64,000 nt of DNA from contig QANY01005817.1 in assembly GCA_003255025.1 (NCBI GenBank), positions 1 through 64,000 on the forward strand, read 5' to 3'. Positions 1 through 12,095 of this stretch are shown one piece after another. A program made the translations under genes and the position numbers. How positions within the stretch are numbered: the first letter of the stretch is position 1; each line of letters begins with the position of its first letter. Below the pieces are notes generated by a model. The model was not told the DNA's origin. It saw nothing but the letters and a program-made list of their open reading frames with translations, and made no database searches. This stretch comes from Datisca glomerata. Lineage: Eukaryota; Streptophyta; Magnoliopsida; Cucurbitales; Datiscaceae.

Positions 1-1587
1 GTCACTCCCTCTCTCACTACCTCTCTCTCTCACCCTCTCTGTTTCCCATTGTCTCCCTCTCCCTCCCACTCCCTGTCCCTCTCTCTATCTCGCTCTCCCT
101 CCCTTTCTCTCTCTCCCTCTCTCTCTTTAACTCCCTCTCCCACACACACTCTCTCTCTTTCTCTCTCACCCTTTCTCTCTCTCCCTCCCTCACTCTCCCT
201 CACTCTCCCTCTCCCTTTCGCTTTCTCTGTGTCTCTCTCTCTCACTCACTCTCTCTCTCTGTTTCTGTCGCTCACCTTCATTTTCACTCTCACCCACTCT
301 CACTCCCACTCTCTCTCTCTCTCTCTCTTTTTATCTCTCTCCCTCCCTTTCTCTCTCACCCTCTCTCACTCCCTCTCTCTCTATCTCTCTCTCCCTCTCT
401 CTCACTCTCTCCCTCACTCCCTCTCCCTCTGTCTCTCTCTCCCTTTCTCTCTCACACTCTCCCTCTCTCTCTTTCTGTCTCTCTCGCGCCCTTTCTCTCT
501 CTCCCTCCCTCCCCCACCCTCTCTTTCTCTCTATATATCACTCTCTCCCTCCCTTTCTCTCCCCTCCCTCTCTTTCTCCAACTCTCTCTCTATCTCCCTC
601 TCCCACACTCTCTCTAACTCTCTCCCTCTTTCTCTATCTCCCTTTCCCACACCCCCTCTCTCTCTCCCTCTCTCTCTCCTCCCTCTTTCTCTCCCTTTCT
701 CTCCCTCTCTCTCTCCCACTTTCTCTCGCAGTTTCTCTCTCTCTCCCTCTCTTTATGTCTCTCTCCCTCCCTTTGTCTCTCACCCTCTTTCACTCCCTCT
801 CTCTCTGTCTCTCTCCCCCTATCTCACTCTCTCTCCTACTCTCTCTAGCTCTTTCTATCTCTTTCTGTCTCTCTCAGTCCCTTTCTCTCTCTCCCTCCCT
901 CCCTCCCCCACCCTCTTTTTCTATCTCTTTCTGTCTCTCTCAGTCCCTTTCTCTCTCTCCCTCCCTCCCNCCCTTTCTATCTCTCTTTCTCCTCTCCCTT
1001 TCTATCTCTCTTTCTCTCTATCTATCACTCTCTCCCTCCCTTTCTCTCCCCTCTCTCTCTCTTTCTCCAACTCTCTCTCTATCTCCCTCTCCCACACTCT
1101 CTCTAACTCTCTCCCTCTTTCTCTTTCACCCTTTCTCTCTCTCCCTCTCTCTCTCTCACTCTATTTCTGTCGCTCACCTTCCCTTTCTCTCTCACCCACT
1201 CTCACTCCCACTCACTGTTTCTCTCCCACTTTCTCGCTCTTATTCTCTCTATCTCTCTTTCTCTCTCTCTCTCTCTTTGTATCTCTCTCCGTCCCTTTCT
1301 CTCTCACTCTCTCTCACTCCCAGTCTCTCTCTGTCTCTCTCTCACTCTCTCTCACTCTCTCTCTCACTCTCTCTCTCACACTCTCTCTCTCGCTCTCTCT
1401 ATCTCTCTCTGTCTCTCTCGCTCCCTTTCTCTCTCTCGCTCCCTTCCTCCCCCACCCTCTCTCCCTCTCTCTCTCTATCTCTCTCTCCCTCTGTTTCTCT
1501 CTCCCCTCTCTCTCTCCAACTCTCTCTATCTCCCTCTCCCACTCTCTCTCACCCTTTCTCTTTCTCTCTCTCTCCCACTTTCTCTCT

Positions 1588-1619
<32 letters not shown>

Positions 1620-4600
1620 TTGTGTCTCTCAACCTCCCTTTCTCTCACACCCTCTTTCACCCCCTCTCTCTCAGTCTCTCTCTCCCTCTCTCTTTCCCTT
1701 TCTCTGTCACTCTCTCTCTCTCGCTCTCTCTATCTCTTTCTGTCTCTCTCGCTCTCTTTCTCTCACTCCCTCCCTCCCCCACCCTCTCTCTCTCGCTCTC
1801 TCTATCTCTCTCTCCCTCCCTTTCTCTGACACACTCTCTCTCTCTCTCTCTTTCTCTCTCACCCTTTCTATCTTTCCCTCCCTCACTCTCCCTCTCTCTC
1901 CCTCTCCCTCTCTCTCTTTCTTTGTGTGTCTCTCTCTCTTACTCACTCTCTCTCTATTCCTGTCACTCTCCCTCACTTTCCCACTCTCTCCCTCTCCCTC
2001 TCTCACCCTTTCTTTCGATCCCTTTATTTATCTCCCTCCTTCTCTCTCTTTGTCTCTCACTCCCTCTCTCTTTCTCCTCCCACTTTCTCTCCATTTCTCT
2101 CTCTCTCTTTCTCGTCTCTCTGTCTATCTCTCTTCCTCTCTTTCTCTCTCTCCCCCTTTTACTCCCTCTCTCTCACCCTTTCTTTCGATCCCTTTCTTTA
2201 TCTCCCTCCCTCTCTCTCTTTCTCTCTCTATCTCTCTCTCTCTCTCTCCCCCTTTCTCTATCTCCCTCCTTTTCTCTCTCTCCCTCTCTCCCTCCCTCCC
2301 TCTCTCCCACTCTCTCTCTATCTCCCTCTCTCACTCTCTCTCCCACTCCCTTTCCCCCTCTCTTTCTCTTTCACCATTTCTCTCTCTCCCTTCCTCACTC
2401 ACTCACCCTCTCTCTCCCTCTCCCTCTCTCTCTCTCTCTTTCTGTCCCTCTCCCTCCCTTTCTCTCTCACCCTCTCTCTCTCTCTCTCCCACTTTCTCTC
2501 TCTCATTCTCTCTCTCTCTCTCTCTCTCTTTGTGTCTCTCAACCTCCCTTTCTCTCACAACCTCTCTCACTCCCTCTCTCTCTGTGTCTCTCTCTCCCTC
2601 TCTCTCTCCCTTTCTCTGTCACTCTCTCTGTCACTCTCTCTCTCTCGCTCTCTCTATCTCTTTCTGTCTCTCTCGCTCTCTTTCTCTCTCTCCCTCCCTC
2701 CCCCACCCTCTCTCTCGCTCTCTCTATCTCTCTCTCCCTCCCTTTCTCTGACACTATCTCTCTCTCTCTTTCTCTCTCACCCTTTCTATCTTTCTCTCCC
2801 TCACTCTCCCTCTCTCTCCCTCTCCCTCTCTCTCTTTCTTTGTGTCTCTCTCTCTTACTCACTCTCTCTCTATTCCTGTCGCTCACCGTCCCTTTCTTTC
2901 TCACCCACTTTCACTCCCACTCACTGTCTCTCTCTTCCCCTCTCTCTCTTCCACTTTCTCTCTCTTATTCTCTCTCTCTCTCTATCTCTTTGTGTCTCTC
3001 CCCATCCCTGTCTCTCTCCCTCTCTCTCACTCTCTCTCCCACTCTCTCTCGCTCTCTCTCTCCTTCCCTTTCTCTCACTCCCTCTCTCTATCTTATTCTC
3101 TCACCCTCTGTGTCTCCCAATGTCTCCCTCCCTCCCCCTCCCTCTCCCTCTCTCTCTCACACTCTCTCTTGCTCTCTATCTCTATCTGTCTCTCTCGCTC
3201 CCTTTCTCTCTCTCCCTCTCTCCCCACCCTCTCTCTCTCGCTCTCTCTATCTCTCTCTCCCTCCCTTTCTCTCCCTGCTCTCTCTCTCTCTCCAACTCTC
3301 TCTCTATCCCCCTCTCCCACTCTCTCTCTATCTCTCTCTTTTTCTCTCACCCTTTCTCTTTGTCTCTCTCTCCCTCTTTTTCCTCCCACTTTTCCTCCCT
3401 TTCTCTCTCTCACCCTCTCTCTCACCCATTTTACTCTTTCTATCTCTCTTCCTCTCTTTCTCTCTGCCCCCTTTTACTCCCTCTCTCTCTCTCACCCATT
3501 CATTCTCTCCCTTTCTCAATCTCCCTCCTTCTCTCTCTCTCTCTCTCCTTCCCTTTCTGTCACTCCCTCTCTCACTCCCTTTCTCTCTATCTTATTCTCT
3601 CACCCTGCCTGTCTTCCATTGTCTCCCGCCTTCTCTCTCTCCCTCTCTCACTCCCTCTCCCTCTCCCTGCTTCTATCTCTCTCCCTCCCTTTTTCTCTCT
3701 CCCTCTCTTTCTCTCTCTTCATCTCTATCTCCCAATCTCTCTCTCTCTAACTCCCTCTCTCACACTCTCTCTCACTTTCTCTCTCTCCCTCCCTCACTCT
3801 CCCTCTCCCTCTTTCTTTGTGCCTCTCTCTCTCACTCACTCTCTCTCTATTTATGTCGCACACCTTCCCTTTCTCTCTCACCCACTCTCACTCCCACTCA
3901 CTGTCTCTCTCTCTCCCACTTTCTCTCTCTCATTCTCTCTCTCTGTCTCTCGCTCTCTCTTTGTGTCTCTCTCTGTCTCTCTCCCTCTCTCACTCTCTCT
4001 CTCTTCTTCCCTTTCTCTCAATCCCTCTCTAACTCCCTCTCTCTCTATCTTATTCTCTCACCCTCTATCTCTCCCATTGTCTCCCTCCCTCCCTCTCCCT
4101 CTCTCTCTATCTCTCTCTCTCTCCTTTTCTCTCTCTTCCTCTCTCTCCCACTCTCTCTATCTCCCTCTCCCACACTCTCTCTATCTCTCTCTCTTTCTCT
4201 CTCACCCTCTCTCTCTCTCACTCCCTCTCTCTTTCTCCTCCCACTTTCTCTCCCTTTCTCTCTCTCTCTTTCGCGTCTCTCTGTCTATCTCTCTTCCTCT
4301 CTTTCTCTCTCTCCCCCTTTTACTCCCTCTTTCTCACCCTTTCTTTCGATCCCTTTCTTTATCTCCCTCCTTCTCCCTTTCTCTCTCTCTCTCTCTCTCT
4401 CCCCCTTTCTCTATCTCCCTCCTTTTCTGTCTCTCCCTCTCTCTCTCCCTCCCTCTCTCTCTCCCACTCTCTCTCTATCTCCCTCTCTCACTCTCTCTCC
4501 CACTCCCTCTCTCCCTCTCTTTCTCTCTCACCCTTTCTCTCTCTCCCTTCCTCACTCACTCACCCTCTCTCTCCCTCTCCCTCTCTCTCTCTGTCTCTTT

Positions 4601-5246
4601 CTGTCCCTCTCCCTCACTTTCTCTCTCACCCTTTCTCACTCCCTCTCTCTATCTCTCTCTTCCTCACTCTCTTCCTTTCTCTCTCACCCTCTCTCACTCC
4701 CTCTCTTTGTCTCTCTCTCACACTTTCTCTTTGTGTCTCTCTCCCTCCCTTTCTCTCTCACTTTCTTTCTCTCCCTCCCTTTTTCTCTCTCCCTATCTCT
4801 CTCCCACTCTCTCTCTATCTCCCACTCTCATTCTCTCTCTATTTCTCTCTCTCCCTCCCTCACTTTCCCTCTCTCTCCCCCTCCCTCTCTCTCTTTCTCT
4901 GTTTCTCCCTCTCTCTCTTTCGGTCTCTCTTTCTCTGTTACTCCCTCTCTCTCTTTTGGTCTCTCTCCCTCCCTTTCTCTCTCACACTCTCTCACTGCCT
5001 CTCTCTTTCTATCTCCTTCTCTTTCTCCTCTCTCTTTCTATCTCTCTTCCTCTCTTTCTCTCTCTGCCCCTTTTACTCCCTCTCTCATTCTCTCTCACCC
5101 ATTCTTTCTCTCCCTTTCTCTATCTCCCTCCTTCTCTCTCTCTCTCTCCTTCTTTTCTGTCACTTCCTCTCTCACTCCCTCTCTCTCTATCTTACTCTCT
5201 CGCCCTCTCTGTCTCCCATTGTCTCCCTCCCTCCCCCTCTCCTGTC
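1..5246. repeat. 5.2-kb CT-rich pyrimidine array
   Basis: The plus strand is almost entirely C and T, built from CTCTCT, CTCCCT, TTTCTCT and CACTC words; the few purines are mostly isolated A or G. It is not a simple microsatellite. Longer words recur, such as TTTCGATCCCTTT near 2014, 2183 and 4346, and GTCGCTCACC-type blocks near 267, 1169, 2878 and 3855. A block at about 2090-2490 is repeated at about 4250-4640. One N lies at 970. All three forward frames stay open for hundreds of codons because the composition excludes stop codons; the translations are only Ser, Leu and Pro, so no gene is called. The tract ends inside the word CACTC that is shared with the satellite. Confidence 0.95.
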
Positions 5247-5626
5247 ACTCGAACTGACTTTTGACACCGAATACACATTTGGGATAAGAATTTGGAGTGT
5301 TGTGGTCATTTTAGGTGCTTGTATTTCCATATGGAGTCAAAAAGATCCAATGTGACTTGTTTAGGTGCTTCTTTAGGCCAAACTACACTTAGATCTTTTG
5401 TACTTGGCATGCATTCGAATTGACTTTTGACACCCAACACGTTTGGGATAAGAATTTAGAGTGTTTAAGATCATTTAAGGTGCTTCTAGTGCTATTCAGA
5501 GTGAAAAGACCCGATGGGATGTTTTTAGACCAAACTAGATGAACTTGGCTAAACTGCGATGTTTTGGGAATAGCATGAACTTGAACTTACTTTTGACACC
5601 CACTACATGTTTGGGATAACTATTTG

Positions 5627-6042
5627 GTCACCTTTCAATGGCTTCCTTAATTCTGTATGAGGAATTGACCTCTCTAGTATTTGTCAGAATGTGGCTAGTC
5701 CCGAAAATGCCTCTTCCTTTGTCGTTGGGGCCCAAAATCTTCCTTGTTGAAACTGGACTTGACTTGAAAAAAACCTTTAGAGGGAAGAGTGCATATAGCT
5801 AACCAAGTAGTAGTTATATAAAGAGAAAGCTTCTTCAAGGCCTATTGATTATCGGCCGTTTACTCTAGGATGAGCACCTCCTACGTTTTTGCATAGCTTG
5901 CACTTAGCAAATGAAGATCTGTAAGGTACATTTTTTTCTTGAGGCAGTAGATCTTGAAGTTGTGCATGGAGTAGTCTCAGTCAGGATGGATGTCGTAGGT
6001 CAACTCTCTCATTGCTTTCACTAACACTACTTCCATACGAGT
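5627..6042 (+). repeat. Higher-order spacer, copy 1
   Basis: About 415 bp that does not match the 166-bp monomer. It contains GTCGTTGGGGCCCAAAATC at 5721 and a TATA-like TATATAAAG at 5815-5823, followed by a purine-rich AGAAAGC. It ends at GCCATACGAGTC-like sequence where the monomer resumes. Its origin is unknown; it could be a transposon remnant captured by the satellite. Confidence 0.85.
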
Positions 6043-7443
6043 CAAAAGTCCTAATGGGACGTGTTTGGGCCCAAACTAGATGAACTTTTCTCTTTTGGAC
6101 ATGGCATTTACTCCAACTAACTTTTGGCACCCAATACCTATTTGGGATTTGAATTTTGAGTGTTGAGGTTGTTTTAGATGCTTCTACTTCCATACGGAGC
6201 ACAAGACCTAATGAAATGTGTTTAGGGTGAAACTAGATGAACTTGGCAAAACTTGGATCTCTTGGGCATGGCATGCACTCGAACTGACTTTTGACACCCA
6301 ATACACGTTTGGGATAAGAATTTAGAGTGTTTTGGTCATTCTTTTCTTCTACTTTCATACGGAGTCAAAAAGAACCAATGGGACGTGTTTAGGCCTAAAC
6401 TAGATGAACTTGGCAAAACTTAGCTCTATTAGACATGGCATGAACTCGACTGACTTTTGACAACCAATACACATTTGGGATATATGAATTTGGAGTTTTG
6501 TGGTCGTTTTAAGTTCATCTAGTGCCTTACGGAGTTAAAAAGACACAATGACACGTGTTTAAGGCAAAACTAGATGAAGTTGGCTAAACATGGATCTTTT
6601 CGGCATGGCATGCCTCGAATTCACTTTTGACACCCAATAGACATTTGGAACTAGAATTTATAGTGTTTCGGTTGTTTTAGGAGCTTCTAGTGCCATACGG
6701 AGTCAAAAAGACCAATACACATTTGGGATAAGACCAATACACGTTTAGGAGCTTCTTGGGCATGACATGCACTCGAACTGACTTTTTGCACCCAATACAC
6801 GTTTGGGATAAGAATTTTGAGTGTCTTGGTTGTTTTAGGTGCTTCTAGTGCCATACGGAGCCAAAAGACCCGATTTAACATGTTTAGGCCCAAACTGGAT
6901 GAACTTGGCTAAACTTGTCTCTTTTGAGCATGACAAGAACTCAAACTGACGTTTGACACCCAATACACGTTTGGGATAATTATTTTGAGTGTTGTGTTGT
7001 TTTGGTGCTTCTAGTGCTACACGGGGTTAAAAAGAGCCAAAGGGATGTGTTTAGGGCCATGCTAGATGAACTTGGCTAAACTTGAATTTTTCCGGCATGA
7101 CGTGCACTGGAACTGACTTTTGACACCGAATACATATTTGGGATAAGAATTTGGAGTGTTGTGGTCATTTTAGGTGCTTTTATTTCCATATGGAGTCAAA
7201 GAGAGAATGTGACTTGCTAGGCCAAACTGGACGAACATGACTACACTTGGATATTTTGTGCATGGCATGCATTTGGAGTGTTTAAGGTCATTTTAGGTGC
7301 TTCAAGTGCTATTCAGAGTGAAAAAGACCCAATGGGATGTTTTTAGACCAAACTAGACGAACTTGGCTAAACTTTGATCTTTTGGGCATAGCATGAACTT
7401 GAACTGACTTTTGACACCCAATACATGTTTGGGATAACTATTT

Positions 7444-7861
7444 GGTCACCTTTCAATGGCTCCCTTAATTCTGTGTGAGGAATTGACCTCTCTAGTACGA
7501 GTTAGAATGCGGCTAGTCCCGAAAATGCCTCTTCCTTTGTCGTTGGGGCCCAAAATCTTCCTTGCTGAGACTGGACTTGACTTGAAAAAAACCTTTAGAG
7601 GAAAGAGTGCATATAGCTAACCAAGTAGTAGTTATATAAAGAGAAAGCTTCTTCAAGGCCTTTTGATGATCGAGCGTTTACTCTAGGATGAGCACCTCCT
7701 CCGTTTTTTCATAGCTTGCATTTAGCAAATAAAGATCTGTAAGGTGCATTTTTTTCTTGAGGCAGGAGATCTTGAAGTTGCGCATGGAGTAGTCTCAGTC
7801 GGTATGGATGTCGTAGGTCAACTCTCTCATTGCTTTCACGAACTTTACTGCCATACGAGTC
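7444..7861 (+). repeat. Higher-order spacer, copy 2
   Basis: Second copy of the spacer, 1817 bp downstream of the first and nearly identical along its length. The TATATAAAG box is at 7633-7641 and GTCGTTGGGG is at 7539. Confidence 0.85.
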
Positions 7862-8687
7862 AAAAAGTGCTAATGGGACGCGTTTGGGCCCAAACTAGAT
7901 GAACTTTTCTCTTTTGGGCATGGCATTTACTCGAACTAACTTTTGGCACCCAACACCAATTTTGGATTTGAATTTTGAGTGTTGTGGTTGTTTTAGATGC
8001 TTCTACTTCCATACAGAGCAAAAGACCTAATGAGATGTGTTTAGGGTGAAACAAGATGAACTTGGAAAAACTTGGATCTCTTGGGCATGGCATGCACTCG
8101 AACTGACTTTTGACACCCAATACACGTTTGGGAGAAGAATTTAGATTGTTTTGGTCTTATTTTTCTTCTAGTTTCATAAGGAGTCAAAAAGAACCAATCT
8201 GACGTGTTTAGGCCAAACTAGATGAACTTGGCTCTTTTAGACATGGTATGAACTCGACTGAATTTTTACAACCAATACACATTTGGGATATATGAATTTG
8301 GAGTTTTGTGGTCATTTTATGTTCATTTAGTGCCTTACGGAGTTAAACAGACACAATGAGACGTGTTTAGGTCCAAACTAGATGAAATTGGCTAAACATG
8401 GATCTTTTTGGTATGGCATGCACTCGAATTCACTTTTGACACCCAATACACGTTTGGGATAAGAATTTAGAGTGTTTTTGTCTTATTTTCTTCTAGTGTC
8501 ATACGGAGTCAAAAAGAACTAATGGGACGTGTTTAGGCCGAAACTAGATGAACTTGGCTAAACTTGGATGTTTTGGGCATGTCATGCACTGGAACTGACT
8601 TTTGACACTCAGTACAGGTTTGGGATAAGAATTTGGAGTGTGTTGGTTGTTTTTTAGGTACTTCTAGTGCCATACGGAGTCAAAAGA

Positions 8688-8702
8688 CCCGATTTAACAT
8701 GT
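8688..8702 (+). repeat. LINE-1 target-site duplication, left
   Basis: CCCGATTTAACATGT, 15 bp of satellite, is repeated exactly at 21343-21357 on the other side of LINE-1. The uninterrupted equivalent site is seen in other higher-order units, for example near 31495. Confidence 0.95.
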
Positions 8703-8756
8703 CTTTTTATTTGGTAAACAAATTGTATAAACCAAAAGATACTTACACATGTACAA

Positions 8757-8768
8757 GGGGCATACCCC
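8757..8768 (-). other. LINE-1 3' stem-loop
   Basis: GGGGTATGCCCC on the element strand can form a 4-bp GC stem with a TATG loop, about 55 nt from the 3' end. Equivalent hairpins lie near the 3' ends of the other LINEs in the window. Confidence 0.6.
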
Positions 8769-8880
8769 AAGAAATACAAAATTAGAGCCTGATTAGAGGC
8801 TTAAGATCTGCACGCAAATTAAACTGGTAATATGTAAAGTACTGAAATTAGATATCAATGCTTCATAAGACAGCCAAGGT

Positions 8881-11800
8881 TTACAAAATGCTTGGGTTAA
8901 GACCCCATCTATCCACTAAACGTAGATTAGTATCATTAGTGCCAAAACACTTCGAATCCCAAAGCCTTAATCTGACTAATTGTGAAATAGCTTCAGTTAG
9001 GATCTTGGAATCTCTGATTTTGCCTTCAAAAATCCTTGCATTTCTTTCTCTCCATATATAATAGATGAAGGAAGTAAAAGGTAGCTTAACTAGGACTCCT
9101 CTGAGTTACTTCCCTTTTGCATTAGCTAGCATCCAATCTACAAACTGATCCCAATCCCTAACCTGGAAGTGTAGATCATATTTGTTCACAAGTGTGGCCC
9201 ATACTCTAGCTGAATAACAACAATTGATAAAAAGATGCTCATGTGTCTCTTGGTAGCCAACACAACACACACAATCAGAACAAAACCATGGTGTTTGGTC
9301 CCATTGTGCAACCCTATCTCTAGTGGAAAGTTTGTTTCTCAAAGCCAACCAAGAGATAAAGCTGCACCTTGGGATGTGTTTAGAGAACCATATCACCTTT
9401 GCCCACTTAACCGATTGTCTTGTAAGGGGCAATGCCTTATAGGTTAGACTTAGGGAGAAATCTCCATTCTGACTTGAACTCCATTTCCAAACATCTTGTC
9501 GTTGAGCTTGGGGAGGAGGAATTGGAACACTTCTAATCTCAAGAAACTCAAAGGTGTTTGAAGTTGGCCAATGCCATTGATTGTCTTGAATGACAACACT
9601 CACCATAGAGTCCATAGTCCAAGAAGTTCCTGACAAAAGTCTTTGCCCAAATCTGCCCAAAGGACATCTAGAGGATGCCAATTATCTGTAAGAAGCTTCA
9701 CAGTAGTACCATCTCCAATAGTTATAAAGCAAAAGGGCAGAAACCTACTCCTGAGCTTGAGAAGCTTTACCCAAACCCAAGATGGGTTAGAAGGAATGGA
9801 AACCAAGAAAATTGAACTCTTTCTGATTAGGTATGTTTGACACCAATCTTTTCAAAGTGATCTTTTAGAAGGGAGTAGCAAGAACCATAAGTGTTTGGTT
9901 ATAGCAACTTCATTAGCTAGAACCAAATCCCTAAGGCCCAACCCACCTTGTACCTTGTCAAAACATAGGTCTGCCCAAGCTACCTTTAGTATCTTGGTCA
10001 TTCCTAAGAAAATTTCTTACCAAGCATTGGACTGTCTTCACCACTTTGTTAGGGAGAATAAAGAGACCACTCCAAAAGTTGACCATAGCCATAAGGACAG
10101 TCTTTATAAGTTGGAGTCTTCCTGCATAAGACAAATACTTTGATTCCCAAGACCTGATTCTCATAGTGAGTCTGTCAACCAAACCTTGACAATTTGATTT
10201 GGTAAGCTTGGTTGTAATGAGTGGGACACCAAGATATCTAACTGGAGGAGACCCTTCTGTAAAACCCAGTTCAGCATGAATGATAGAAGACATCTTTGAG
10301 CTCACCCCTGATAAGAACAGTTGACTCTTTGAAATATTTGGTTGAAGTCGTGATAGCTCTTGGAAAATGGCCAAAGCTTCCTTAAGCACATGCACGCTGT
10401 TTTTGTCTCCTTTACAGAATAAGAGTAGGTCATCAGCAAAGCACAGATTGACTAAGTTAAGCTCTTTGCACCTCCAACGGAACTGGAACTCTGAGTGTTT
10501 GGATGCAAAGCTCAAGATCCCTGTCAAGACCTCCATGATGATGACAAAGATGTAAGGAGAGATTGGATCCCCTTGTCTAATTCCTTTAGCACCCCTAAAG
10601 TAACCATGCAGCTCAGCATTTATATTCACTGAGTATGAGGGAGAAGAAAGGCACTCCATGACCCAAGAAATGAAAACATTTGGGAAGCCAAGGCATTGAA
10701 AAGCTTTACCTATTAGTGACCAGTTCACACTATCATAGGCTTTCTTAAGGTCCACCTTGAGAGCACACCTTGGCAAACCAAGTGATCTATGGTAGCTTCT
10801 AAGTAATTCTTGGGAGAGAAAAATATTGTCAGCCATTCTCCTTCCTGGGATAAAAGCACTTTGGTTCTGACTTACGATGTTGGGTAATACAAGCTTGAGT
10901 CTTTCAGCAAGTATTTTTGTGATGCACTTGTAGACTACATTGCAGCAAGAGATAGGTCTAAAGTCCCCAATACTAGTGGGATTAGGGACCTTTGGTATTA
11001 AGGTGATTGCAGTTGAGTTAACCTCTTTTAGGAGGTTACCTGTAGTAAAGAACTCCAAAACAGCTTTGGTTACATCCCCACCCACCACATGCCATGCTTT
11101 CTTAAAGAACCCAGCTGAAAAACCATCTGGTCCAGGAGCTTTGCCACTTCCCATACTGAAAATAGCTTGCTTGACCTCATTTTCTTCAATGGGAAGAGCC
11201 AAAGGTACAGCCTGATCAGGTCCAAGCTTTCTTGGCAAAGCACAATCAAGTATACTCCAATTGACTCCCATTTCTTCATTTGGTGTACCCAAGAGATTTT
11301 TGTAGTAATCTAATATATGATCCTGGATCTCCTCATGGGAAGTAAGTAGAGAGCCTTGGTTGTCCAGGTGTGTAATCCTGGTTTTGAATCTATTCTTTTT
11401 CATACTTTGAAAAAAGAAAGAAGTGTTCTGATCACCCAACTGAAGCCACTGTACTCTTGACTTCTGCCTGTAGAAGCTCTCTTCAGCATGTCTAAGCTCA
11501 AAGAATTTGGAGCATGCATCTCTCTCCTGAGCCTGTAACAATGCATTTAAAGGGTCATTTCCCAACAAGTTTTGAATTGACTCCATGTGTGCTTCAGCCA
11601 ATTTAACTCTAGAAGGAAGATCACTGCAAAATCTTTGGTTGAACCTCCTCAGTTCACCTTTGAGTGCCTTAAGCTTCGTACAGAGCCTAAACATTGCTGT
11701 CCCTGAAATCTCAGCCTCCCAAACTCTGTCCAAAAGCTGCCAAAACCCTTCTCTTTCAAACCAAAACTCAAAAAACTTGAAGCTTACTCTTGGTTTATAG

Positions 11801-11917
11801 GAGTCCTTCTCCATTTGTAAGACAATTGGACTATGATCAGAGATGCCAGGAGGAGCAAAGAGACACTTTGTGTCGGGGAACGAGTCCATCCAGTGAATAT
11901 TTGCCATGGCTTTATCC
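8881..11917 (-). pseudogene. LINE-1 ORF2, 3' part: endonuclease C-terminus, reverse transcriptase, zf-RVT
   Basis: This continues the ORF2 cut by LINE-2. It encodes a polyprotein that would nick DNA and copy LINE RNA by target-primed reverse transcription. It opens with the endonuclease C-terminus, including the SDHSP motif, then a long open stretch (11907-9958, 649 residues) with LIPKVPNP, KVDLKKAYDSVNW (RT motif A), GIRQGDPISPYIFV (motif B) and FADD (motif C, 10429-10440). A deletion of about 15 bp near 9996 shifts the frame. The rest reads in other frames, including the zf-RVT-like region with CVCC and HLFINC in 9681-9106. A TCA-to-TAA stop occurs at about 9108, and the ORF ends near 8881. 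No RNase H domain is seen. The LINE-3 counterpart is nearly identical and lacks the frameshift. Confidence 0.9.
11902..11917 (+). repeat. LINE-2 target-site duplication, left
   Basis: TGCCATGGCTTTATCC matches TGCCATGGCTCTATCC at 17896-17911 with one mismatch. The sequence is LINE-1 endonuclease coding DNA; joining the two sides restores the ...KLDRAMA...IHWMDSF... reading of LINE-1 ORF2. Confidence 0.9.
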
Positions 11918-12095
11918 TTTTTTTCGGTAAATTAAAAAATTGTATAAACCGAAGAAGAAACATACAAATGTACAAGGGGCAAATCCCAGGCAAAAGAAAC
12001 AAAAAAAGGAACCAGCCAACACACAAGCTGAAGGCACCTAAACACTAACAGAAGATTACAAGAGATAACAGGCTAAAGAAAGAGAAGAACCAAGC

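Larger units (their letters stand above)
5247..8702 (+). repeat. Satellite array, block 1 (higher-order form)
   Basis: Head-to-tail monomers are marked by TTGACACCC, TTTGGGATAAGAATTTGG, GTGCCATACGGAGTCAAA and CTAGATGAACTTGGCTAAAC. TTGACAC recurs at 5261, 5427 and 5593 (166-bp steps) and at 8436 and 8602 (166 bp), so the basic unit is about 166 bp. Two copies of a non-satellite spacer (5627-6042 and 7444-7861) give a higher-order period of 1817 bp. Some monomers are truncated, for example near 6707-6740 and 7250-7290. The block is cut at 8702 by LINE-1 and resumes at 21343. Confidence 0.93.

Noticed and set aside
30..3519. Arg/Glu-rich minus-strand ORFs in the CT tract
   Set aside because: They are the complement of the same pyrimidine repeat; no start context, domain or neighbour supports a gene.
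49..5264. Very long forward ORFs (900, 1112 and 1500 codons) in the CT tract
   Set aside because: They occur in all three forward frames, contain almost only Ser, Leu and Pro with a few other residues, and exist because the composition lacks stop codons. They are composition artefacts.
5900..5960. Possible splice donor and acceptor (CTGTAAGG, then a T-run and GGCAG) in the higher-order spacer
   Set aside because: They are only about 35 bp apart, too close for a plant intron, and no exon is evident.
5981..8120. Short ORFs of 60-90 codons in the satellite (also near 23159, 25916, 30714, 59815, 60312)
   Set aside because: They recur wherever a monomer happens to be open and their frame is not conserved between monomers.
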